Positions 1 to 5,145 of a stretch of 5,145 nt of DNA are shown here, piece after piece. The notes beneath the pieces were generated by a model. The model ran no database searches. It was given only the letters and a program-made list of their open reading frames with translations, and was not told the DNA's origin. Source of the stretch: Cyclobacteriaceae bacterium (GTDB lineage: Bacteria; Bacteroidota; Bacteroidia; Cytophagales; Cyclobacteriaceae); contig JALWRJ010000295.1 of assembly GCA_026994125.1 (NCBI GenBank), positions 1 to 5,145 of the forward strand, given 5' to 3'. The translations under genes and the position numbers were made by a program. Within the stretch, counting starts at the first letter, position 1, and the number at the start of each line of letters is the position of its first letter.

Positions 1-497
1 CCGGCAGCTTCTTCAAACAATCCTCTTCGGGAGTTGTCTTTATCCGATAAAATATCATCCACCATTTTAAGTTCTATTATGGCATAACTGTTGGATGAAA
101 TTCCTGTATCTAAAAATAAATTAGTACTGTCTTTAAGCCGGCAGGGTACTCCGTTTAGCTCGTACTCGCTTTCGCCCGAGCGGTAGTACCTGCGAGTAAT
201 GGTTACCTTAGAATATTCGGTGGGCAGTATGTTTTTAGTGTTTTCAAAGGTTAAAGATACTTCCGCCATTTGGGTGGGCTTTCGTTTTTTTGTTCCATTA
301 AAAATGATATTTTCCATTTTTTCGGAACGTAAGGCTTTGGTTTTTTGCTCGCCCAGTACCCAGCGTATGGCATCTACTACGTTCGATTTACCACACCCAT
401 TGGGGCCAACTACTCCGGTAATGCCTTTATCAAAATGTATAACGGCTTTATCTCCAAAACTTTTAAATCCTTTAATTTCTAATTTAGATAATTCCAT
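1..497 (-). CDS. smc: Chromosome segregation ATPase SMC, N-terminal part (partial, cut by left edge)
   Basis: SMC is the DNA-organising ATPase of the bacterial condensin complex. It dimerises through a hinge and works with ScpA/ScpB to compact and segregate chromosomes. The window holds the first 165 codons of the N-terminal ATPase lobe; the coiled coil and C-terminal lobe lie off the left edge. The ATG at 497-495 is chosen because the protein then opens with MELSKLEIKGFKSF, the standard SMC start. Seen in the sequence: KSFGDK at residues 12-17, Walker A GPNGCGKS at 31-38 (bases 384-407), the R-loop arginine in KALRSEKMENIIFNG (Arg57), and the family block DTGISSNSYAII at 130-141 leading to RRGLFEEAAG. 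Where Bacillus-type SMC has ISQG (Q-loop glutamine), this protein reads IELK, so the usual Gln aligns with Leu143. From memory, Bacteroidota SMCs often look like this. RecN and RecF are unlikely because the GFKSFGDK and FEEAAG blocks are SMC-specific. The frame is intact. Confidence 0.96.
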   Translation of the reverse strand, partial: MELSKLEIKGFKSFGDKAVIHFDKGITGVVGPNGCGKSNVVDAIRWVLGEQKTKALRSEKMENIIFNGTKKRKPTQMAEVSLTFENTKNILPTEYSKVTITRRYYRSGESEYELNGVPCRLKDSTNLFLDTGISSNSYAIIELKMVDDILSDKDNSRRGLFEEAA

Positions 498-535
498 ACA
501 GCCGGGTAGTCAACAATTTATAAAAAATAAAAAGA

Positions 536-569
536 CAAATTTATTTCATTACTTAAAATTTTAAAGCAA
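536..569 (-). promoter_or_regulatory. Putative Bacteroidota promoter for smc
   Basis: Read on the minus strand, TAAATTTG (543-536) matches the Bacteroidota -7 consensus TAnnTTTG exactly. A TTG (569-567) lies upstream with a 23-base spacer, at the long end of what is reported for this phylum. Transcription would begin near 530, giving a leader of about 30 bases before the smc ATG. No strong Shine-Dalgarno sequence is seen in that leader, which is usual in this phylum. The call rests on motif match and position only. Confidence 0.45.
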
Positions 570-606
570 TAGGCTAATAAATTATCTTAAAACCCACAGG
601 TAGTTG

Positions 607-614
607 TATATTTG
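607..614 (+). promoter_or_regulatory. Putative -7 box of the 620-1159 gene, nearly touching the start codon
   Basis: TATATTTG matches the Bacteroidota TAnnTTTG box exactly and ends only five bases before the ATG at 620. No perfect TTG is found at the usual -33 distance. The nearest matches are TTA at 582-584 (22-base spacer) and at 587-589 (17-base spacer). If the box is real, the transcript would begin at or almost at the start codon, so the message would be leaderless. In AT-rich DNA the match could be chance. Confidence 0.35.
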
Positions 615-619
615 TTACA

Positions 620-1159
620 ATGGAGTTTAAAGTAATATTTTATATTATTATTGGTATTATTTACCTGGTAACTAAAGTGCTTAAAAAGAAGAAGCCTGAG
701 CAAGGTAACTGGCCAAAGGTAGATTGGGAAGATACCCCTGGCAAGGCAACCGATAGTAGCACTGCTCTTCCAAAAACTCGGGTACCATCTAAACCTGCTT
801 CTTTCGAAGATTTATTGCGCGAAATTTCGAATGAATTTGCTGAAAAAAAGGAACCCAAACCCACCACCATTGTAGAAGAAAAACCGGAGTCATTTATTGA
901 AGAAATTAAACATCCGCACAATGGAGGAGAAGCGTTTGAACATGAATTAACCCATGAAGAAAAGTATGTGTTAAGGCGTGAGCACGAAACTTTGGAACAC
1001 GCCCAACAAAAACCACCTGTACCCACCAATGCTAAGGATAGGCTTGAGAATTATGAGGAGGAGCTTGTTGAGCCACCCGAAGTATTATCATTACTGCAAG
1101 AAGAAGGTGGGGTGGCCAATGCCATTATCCTTAGCGAAATATTAAATCGGAAGTATTAA
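620..1159 (+). CDS. Single-pass membrane-anchored protein of unknown function, 179 aa
   Basis: I do not recognise a named family. The protein opens with a hydrophobic segment (about residues 4-20, VIFYIIIGIIYLV) followed at once by a basic stop-transfer cluster KKKK (22-25). This predicts one N-terminal transmembrane anchor with the remaining ~150 residues in the cytoplasm. That tail is hydrophilic, rich in Glu, Lys and Pro, and probably largely disordered (for example KKEPKPTT near 76-83 and several EEKPE-like stretches). Two parts look constrained: an amphipathic SFEDLLREI motif at 61-69 and the C-terminal end AIILSEILNRKY. Similar ends (xSEILNRKY/xxY) occur, from memory, in small membrane-anchored Bacteroidota proteins, so it is probably a lineage-specific conserved hypothetical. 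The ATG at 620 is required to keep the membrane segment intact. It diverges from smc and converges with the M56 gene, overlapping it by 4 bases at the stop codons, and appears to be a single-gene transcript. Confidence 0.85.
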   Translation: MEFKVIFYIIIGIIYLVTKVLKKKKPEQGNWPKVDWEDTPGKATDSSTALPKTRVPSKPASFEDLLREISNEFAEKKEPKPTTIVEEKPESFIEEIKHPHNGGEAFEHELTHEEKYVLRREHETLEHAQQKPPVPTNAKDRLENYEEELVEPPEVLSLLQEEGGVANAIILSEILNRKY

Positions 1160-2637
1160 TCTTTATAAAGCCTAACAGGTAATTCAATTCGAACGTTAAC
1201 CGCAGTATGCTCAATTTTACCTGAGCGCCATTGGCCTCGTGATACCACATTAACAGCATTTATAACAGCTCCGTATTCTTTGGCTTGCTGGTCGCTCATG
1301 TGGGTATAGGGCAAGCCGGTAATGTTGGTGTTCCATATACTTCCGGTGGCATTTACCACAAAGCTTACCCAAATGGTTTTTTCTTCATTTACCTTTACCC
1401 GGTTGTTAGCATAACTGTCTATCTTTTCTAAGAGTTTTTGGTAGCCTTCCCAGGGTATCGGTATTTGTGTAGTTTGTTCAATGGAGTACACTTTCGTTCT
1501 AAATATGGCTTCACTCAGCTTTTCTGATTTCGCAAAGCTGTAAATTAACCCATACCCATTGGTGTAGCCTTTTAAGCAAGCCACATAATCGATGGTAAAA
1601 TGTTTATAGTCTAAGGCTTTAATGCGTTCAAATTCGGGATTTGCCGTAAATTTAAAAAAGTAGGAGCGTTCCGGATGTTCTTTTCTATAGGAATCCATGA
1701 TAGCTTCAAATTCCCTGGGCGCTTTTTCAATGCCTAAGGTAGTAGGCAAGATGGTATCGGGTTGTAAATGGCACGAGAATGCAAAGAACAGTATAGTAAT
1801 AAATGGTACCGAAATGTAAGGTTTTACTAAGCTACTCCATTGTATGTTTTGCTGAATCATACGAATACGCTTTTCGGTGCTATGTAATCCAAAATAATGT
1901 ACCACTCCCATCACTGTATGTTGGTAAATTTGGCTAAGCAAAGTTTTAATGTAGGGGTGCTTTCCCTGTTGTTTAACAGCCGAGTGGTCGGCCAGGTATT
2001 CATGATTTAGCCGCACCACTTTATCCAGCCGATAGCTAAGCGGATTAAACCAAAAAATAATTTTGTATAGTTCAATAATTAAAATGTCAATTGAATGCTT
2101 TTGTTTTATATGTGCTTGTTCGTGGGCAATTATTGCTTCTAGTTCCTGGGTGGTTTTACCTACTTCGTTTAAAAAAATATACTTGTAAAACGAAAAAGAA
2201 GGGTGTTTGCCATGCGTAAGCACTACCTTAAAATGGCTGCCAGCCTGCGAAATACTGGCTGTTCGGATTAGCCTGACCAAACCTGTTATTTTTAAACTAA
2301 AGGCGTAGGTAAAATAGACAACCCCAAGTATATAAGCTATTAAAAGTAAATGCACCAGTTGTTGTGTGCCAGAGTTGGCTGCGGGTTGAAATGTTGTAAT
2401 TTGGCTTACCACAGCCGGTAAATCGTAAATAGGCTCTAATACCACATTGTTTTTTTGGGTAATAAATGCAAAGGGTAGGTTGATGAACGGAATAAAAGCC
2501 GAGGCCAGTACAGTAAGGAGCAAGTAAAACCTATTGTAATTTATGCACTTTTCATTACTTAGAAAAACCGTATAAAACAGCAATAGCAGCGCAAGCAATA
2601 CACCCGATTCAATTATATAGTTTACCCAGTTAATCAT
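1156..2637 (-). CDS. M56-family (BlaR1-like) membrane metalloprotease/sensor with C-terminal TonB-like domain, 493 aa
   Basis: This is an antirepressor-type zinc protease of the M56/BlaR1 family, located in the inner membrane. Predicted membrane segments lie at about residues 11-26, 36-60, 93-118 and 273-289. The cytoplasmic protease domain sits between the third and fourth, as in BlaR1. It has the gluzincin motif HEQAH (HExxH, 172-176), and NHEYLAD (211-217) supplies Glu213 as the likely third zinc ligand, so it looks catalytically competent. After the fourth segment, residues 290-493 should be periplasmic. Residues ~290-395 match nothing I know. Residues ~396-493 resemble a TonB C-terminal domain: a VSFVVNATGSI strand, then a VVSRGQWRSGK block and the closing strand RIELPVRL. 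There is no penicillin-binding domain with SxxK, so beta-lactam sensing as in staphylococcal BlaR1 is not supported. The ATG at 2637 overlaps the end of the upstream repressor gene by 8 bases (ATGATTAA), implying cotranscription and coupled translation. The frame is intact. Confidence 0.93.
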   Translation of the reverse strand: MINWVNYIIESGVLLALLLLFYTVFLSNEKCINYNRFYLLLTVLASAFIPFINLPFAFITQKNNVVLEPIYDLPAVVSQITTFQPAANSGTQQLVHLLLIAYILGVVYFTYAFSLKITGLVRLIRTASISQAGSHFKVVLTHGKHPSFSFYKYIFLNEVGKTTQELEAIIAHEQAHIKQKHSIDILIIELYKIIFWFNPLSYRLDKVVRLNHEYLADHSAVKQQGKHPYIKTLLSQIYQHTVMGVVHYFGLHSTEKRIRMIQQNIQWSSLVKPYISVPFITILFFAFSCHLQPDTILPTTLGIEKAPREFEAIMDSYRKEHPERSYFFKFTANPEFERIKALDYKHFTIDYVACLKGYTNGYGLIYSFAKSEKLSEAIFRTKVYSIEQTTQIPIPWEGYQKLLEKIDSYANNRVKVNEEKTIWVSFVVNATGSIWNTNITGLPYTHMSDQQAKEYGAVINAVNVVSRGQWRSGKIEHTAVNVRIELPVRLYKD

Positions 2638-3022
2638 CTTTAGTTAAATCATGCTCTACACGTTTAATCATTTGCTCCATTTCGGTAATATCTAGTTGGT
2701 TTTCTTTGGCAAAAAAAGACACCAGGTCTTGAAACGAACCCTTAAAATATCGGTTTACAAAGTTGTTTAGGTAATAATTAGAATACTCTTCGCGTGCTAT
2801 AAGCGGATAGTATTCGTGCGTTTTTCCATAGGGTTTGTAGCCAATAAATCCTTTTTTTACCAAAATACGAACTATGGTAGATACGGTATTATATGCAGGT
2901 TTGGGAGGAGGGAATTTATCTAGTATATCTTTGACAAAAGCCCTTTTTAACTGCCATAAAATTTGCATTACCTGGTCTTCGGCTTTGGTAAGTTCGCGTA
3001 ATTTTTTAGATGATTGTTTCAT
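2630..3022 (-). CDS. BlaI/MecI-family winged-helix transcriptional repressor, 130 aa
   Basis: This is a dimeric DNA-binding repressor, normally inactivated when a partner M56 protease is activated. Residues ~10-75 form the winged helix: LTKAEDQVMQILW (11-23) is the family N-terminal helix, AYNTVSTIVRILVKKGFI (43-60) covers the recognition helix, and YKPYGKTHEYYPL (62-74) is the wing. Residues 80-130 form the dimerisation helices, with the conserved GSFQDLVSFFAKENQL (95-110). Its length suits the family (about 120-130). The ATG at 3022 is preferred. The frame stays open to a TTG at 3064, but the 14 extra residues (IFNPADIIEVP and flanks) match no part of the family and the resulting start would sit on the predicted transcription start. 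At the position equal to the MecI scissile Asn101-Phe102, the sequence here is Phe103-Phe104. The gene overlaps the M56 gene by 8 bases, forming a repressor-protease operon, probably autoregulated. Confidence 0.94.
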   Translation of the reverse strand: MKQSSKKLRELTKAEDQVMQILWQLKRAFVKDILDKFPPPKPAYNTVSTIVRILVKKGFIGYKPYGKTHEYYPLIAREEYSNYYLNNFVNRYFKGSFQDLVSFFAKENQLDITEMEQMIKRVEHDLTKDD

Positions 3023-3069
3023 GGGTACTTCTATGATGTCGGCAGGATTGAAAATCCATACCAAAAATT

Positions 3070-3099
3070 CAAATTTATTAACAAAAGTTTCCTTTGCAC
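3070..3099 (-). promoter_or_regulatory. Putative promoter of the repressor-protease operon
   Basis: On the minus strand, TAAATTTG (3077-3070) matches the TAnnTTTG box exactly and is identical to the box proposed for smc. A GTG (3099-3097), one mismatch from the -33 TTG, lies 19 bases upstream, within the usual spacing. Transcription would begin near 3064, giving a leader of about 40 bases to the ATG at 3022. This supports the downstream ATG over the TTG at 3064. Confidence 0.5.
3082..3096. promoter_or_regulatory. Candidate operator: 15-bp imperfect palindrome inside the promoter spacer
   Basis: CAAAAG-TTT-CCTTTG is an inverted repeat with five of six arm pairs matching around a 3-base centre. 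It lies wholly inside the spacer between the proposed -33 and -7 elements, where a bound dimer would block RNA polymerase. BlaI-type repressors bind short dyads and usually autoregulate, so this is a plausible operator. It does not contain the TACA/TGTA half-sites of the staphylococcal bla/mec operators. The assignment is inferred from symmetry and position. Confidence 0.35.
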
Positions 3100-3114
3100 T
3101 TAAAGATTAGATGG

Positions 3115-3142
3115 TTAACTGTGTTTAACTATAAGAATAGTT
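3115..3142. repeat. Short direct and inverted repeats upstream of the repressor promoter
   Basis: TTAACT occurs at 3115-3120 and again at 3125-3130, exactly 10 bases apart, about one helical turn. The second copy runs into a perfect inverted repeat, AACTAT (3127-3132) and ATAGTT (3137-3142), around AAGA. It lies about 40-65 bases upstream of the proposed -7 box of the repressor operon. It could be an extra regulator site. A weak hairpin following the adjacent terminator is another possibility. Chance is also possible in DNA this AT-rich. Confidence 0.3.
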
Positions 3143-3171
3143 GATTTTTAGTGAAAACACAAATTTCCAGG

Positions 3172-3221
3172 CTAAAAATTATTAAAGAATGCATGGGGGC
3201 AGCAAACTGGTGCCCCTATGC
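3172..3221 (-). terminator. Rho-independent-type terminator of the T9SS-secreted protein gene
   Basis: GCATGGGGGCA (3191-3201) and TGCCCCTATGC (3211-3221) form an 11-bp stem with one mismatch and a 9-base loop (3202-3210). In minus-strand orientation the stem starts 2 bases after the TAA of the large secreted-protein gene. It is followed by a T-rich stretch (TTCTTTAATAATTTTTAG, from 3189 down to 3172). A GC-rich hairpin with a T-rich tail directly after a stop codon is the classic intrinsic terminator layout. It should separate this gene from the repressor operon downstream. Confidence 0.82.
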
Positions 3222-3223
3222 TA

Positions 3224-5145
3224 TTAATGCTGAATTAAAATTCGCTTTTTGGTAAGGGTTTCGTTTACATAGGCTTGTATGTAATACATACCGGGTGTCC
3301 AGTGGGTTGTATTTATTTCCAGGTTGTTTTGGCCATTTTTAACCTGTGCTGTATGCACCAGGGCACCCAGTTGGTTATATACAAAAACCTTGGCATTGGT
3401 AGCAACGGGTTGTGCCAGTGTTACTTTTAGCAGGGTATTGGCAGGGTTAGGCCAAACGGCTATTCCACTCTCGTTTAGTTCTTCTTGCAGTCCGGTTACA
3501 ATGTTTACAGTTGGGGTAAATATTTCAGCCTGGTAAATCTCACGACTCATTTCGTCTTGCACAAAAACAATGATTGATATTTCGCCCGAAGCATAGGCTT
3601 TTGTAGGTTGCCAGGTATTTGTAACCGTAATTTGGTTACCTGTCAGCAAGGGTTCGTTTATTTTGGTTCCTGCGGCATTGGGCAGCATTTTTTGTACTAC
3701 ATAATCAAATAAGGTTTCGCCACTATTGCTGGCCTGGGCAAGTACAACCTGGTTTTCAACTATGGCCATGTGTACTATAAAACCACCATCTATGTTTTGC
3801 TTAGCTTTTAATACCGAGGCAATCTCAATGGTGTTTCCGTTTTGTGTATCGCTGGTTTGGATATCGAGCGGAGCAATGTTTAGCGACCTGATATTTAAGG
3901 CAGTAGGCGCCCATTGTGAAAACAATAGAGAAGCATTGGCTGCTCCGTCAACTGCTACCCGTGGTGTTTCATTAATGCCATAGTATAAAGCACGGGCATC
4001 GCCATCGGTGGAGTTGCTTACTCGTGCATTGGATGATCCGGTTTTATTGTTTAGTTGGTATTGGATGGTAGCCAGGGTAGGCGTAACTGCTTGTAAATCT
4101 CTAATCGCATCATTTTGTGTTTTGGTAGTACCACCGTCATCGAGTTGTGCATTGCTAAAGTTTTCGAGCAAAACAGTACGTGTACGGTTGCCAATAAATA
4201 CGTTATCGAAGGCAAATCCGTTAAAATTACCTACGTTGGCTTCAGCTGACGACCTGAAACTAAATCTAAATTGAACTTTTCCGCTAGCTCCCGCATCGGC
4301 TTTAGCGGCATCCAGGGTGTGTTTTGCTTTTTTCCATTGCAGGTAAATGTCATCTTTAAATGTTTCCCTATCAGAGCCGGTCCACCCATATTGCCCGGTT
4401 ATTTGCGTATTACCGCCTAATATTTCTATTCCTCCTTCATTATACCAATTTTCTCCACTATTTAGGGTTCCCAATAGTTTCCAGTTGGAATTATCAATTC
4501 CATTACTGCTGGTACCACTGGTTTCTTCAGCCAGGTATTCTACTACAACACCCGAACTTAAATGCGCAAATTTTAGAAATTGAATCATAGGTCGCTCCAA
4601 CCCTGATATATCGAATATTGGGCTATACACATAAGATTGTTCGTTACTGTTGTACAGGCTGTTTACTCCTGTTACCCAAAAATTAAAATTGGGGGCAACA
4701 TTGCCGCTGTTAGTGGACGGAATGGTTTGAATACTATCGCCCCCTGAATTGCCAACACCCCACGATGAGTTTGTACCATAGGCTACCCAATTACCGGGGT
4801 CAGGAGCATTGGCCGCATCATCAAAATCTTCAAAATAATTAGTAGCATCGTTTAAGGTAACTAAGGGTACGGTAAACAGGTTAAGGGTATCGCTTAATGC
4901 ACAATTTTTATCTGAAATGGCTGTTAAAACCACTTGGTGCTGCCCATTGGCAGCAAATGTGTAGCTGTAATCGTTGTTAAAATTACTGTTAATGCCGGCT
5001 GTAAATACTCCATCAATGATCCAGGCAAGAGAATCAACGGTTACATTGCTTGTAGCGAGAGGAGTAGTATTCGTAAACAAAGTAGGGCTACCGGTGGCAA
5101 TTTGCCTAAATGCAAAACTGGTAGCCGGAATGGCTCCAATTTCTA
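3224..5145 (-). CDS. Large multidomain secreted protein with T9SS type A sorting domain (partial, N-terminus beyond right edge)
   Basis: The window holds the last 639 residues; residue 1 is counted from base 5143. The frame is open to the right edge and no in-window codon is a credible start: the TTG at 5080 lies inside a domain. Domains in order: a PKD-like beta-sandwich (~14-92); a MAM/jelly-roll-like region (~100-320) opening with YFEDFDD and closing with GFAFDNVFIG; a thioredoxin-like domain related to Omp28-type proteins (~322-400), opening with TVLLENFSN and containing the cis-proline-like ETPRVAVDG (392-400) but lacking CxxC; a second beta-sandwich (~419-545) ending in VFVQDEMSREIYQAEI; and a T9SS type A C-terminal domain (~552-639) with VWPNPANTLLKV, GMYYIQAY and the terminal KKRILIQH. 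The C-terminal signal predicts export across the outer membrane by the type IX system, with release or surface attachment. No catalytic site is recognised, so adhesion or matrix roles are only guesses. Confidence 0.92.
   Translation of the reverse strand, partial: EIGAIPATSFAFRQIATGSPTLFTNTTPLATSNVTVDSLAWIIDGVFTAGINSNFNNDYSYTFAANGQHQVVLTAISDKNCALSDTLNLFTVPLVTLNDATNYFEDFDDAANAPDPGNWVAYGTNSSWGVGNSGGDSIQTIPSTNSGNVAPNFNFWVTGVNSLYNSNEQSYVYSPIFDISGLERPMIQFLKFAHLSSGVVVEYLAEETSGTSSNGIDNSNWKLLGTLNSGENWYNEGGIEILGGNTQITGQYGWTGSDRETFKDDIYLQWKKAKHTLDAAKADAGASGKVQFRFSFRSSAEANVGNFNGFAFDNVFIGNRTRTVLLENFSNAQLDDGGTTKTQNDAIRDLQAVTPTLATIQYQLNNKTGSSNARVSNSTDGDARALYYGINETPRVAVDGAANASLLFSQWAPTALNIRSLNIAPLDIQTSDTQNGNTIEIASVLKAKQNIDGGFIVHMAIVENQVVLAQASNSGETLFDYVVQKMLPNAAGTKINEPLLTGNQITVTNTWQPTKAYASGEISIIVFVQDEMSREIYQAEIFTPTVNIVTGLQEELNESGIAVWPNPANTLLKVTLAQPVATNAKVFVYNQLGALVHTAQVKNGQNNLEINTTHWTPGMYYIQAYVNETLTKKRILIQH

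Noticed and set aside
199..564. Plus-strand open frame of 121 codons
   Set aside because: It lies opposite the SMC N-terminus, whose Walker A and other family motifs are clear; it has no recognisable features.
661..1029. Minus-strand open frame inside the membrane-anchored protein gene
   Set aside because: Antisense shadow. The plus-strand protein has a coherent membrane anchor and motifs; this one is serine- and cysteine-rich without structure.
3023..3064. TTG start giving a 144-residue repressor
   Set aside because: The extra 14 residues match no part of the BlaI family, and the TTG coincides with the predicted transcription start; the ATG at 3022 fits better.
3115..3142. Inverted repeat considered as a terminator
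   Set aside because: The arms are AT-rich and only 6 bp, with no T-tract directly after; the strong terminator at 3172-3221 already serves the upstream gene.
4347..4590. Two overlapping plus-strand open frames of 76-78 codons
   Set aside because: Both are antisense to the MAM-like region of the secreted protein and resemble no known family.
5078..5080. TTG as the start of the T9SS-secreted protein
   Set aside because: The frame stays open for 21 more codons to the window edge, and the TTG sits inside the PKD-like domain with no signal peptide after it.

Overview
The window reads as a chromosomal segment of a Bacteroidota bacterium. Three things point there: a C-terminal type IX secretion (T9SS) type A sorting domain, a BlaI/M56 gene pair of the form common in that phylum, and promoter-like boxes matching the Bacteroidota -7 consensus TAnnTTTG. 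The DNA is AT-rich, and obvious Shine-Dalgarno sequences are scarce. I see no mobile element, CRISPR array, tRNA or rRNA.

Layout from left to right: (1) positions 1-497, minus strand, the first 165 codons of the chromosome-segregation ATPase SMC, cut by the left edge. (2) 498-619, a divergent intergenic region with one promoter-like element per direction. (3) 620-1159, plus strand, a 179-residue protein with one N-terminal membrane anchor and a charged cytoplasmic tail, function unknown. (4) 1156-3022, minus strand, a two-gene operon: a BlaI/MecI-type winged-helix repressor followed by an overlapping M56 (BlaR1-like) membrane metalloprotease that carries a TonB-C-like periplasmic domain. The M56 gene meets the plus-strand gene tail to tail, and the two stop codons share a TTAA. 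(5) 3023-3223, an intergenic region holding the repressor's putative promoter, two candidate operator-like repeats and a strong hairpin terminator for the next gene. (6) 3224-5145, minus strand, the C-terminal 639 residues of a large multidomain secreted protein: PKD-like, MAM/jelly-roll-like, a degenerate thioredoxin-like domain, a beta-sandwich and the T9SS sorting domain. Its start lies beyond the right edge.

The only clear functional unit is the repressor-protease pair. By analogy with BlaI/BlaR1, the membrane protease would sense an envelope signal and trigger inactivation of the repressor. No beta-lactamase or other target gene is visible, so the regulon is unknown. The other genes are probably neighbours by position only.
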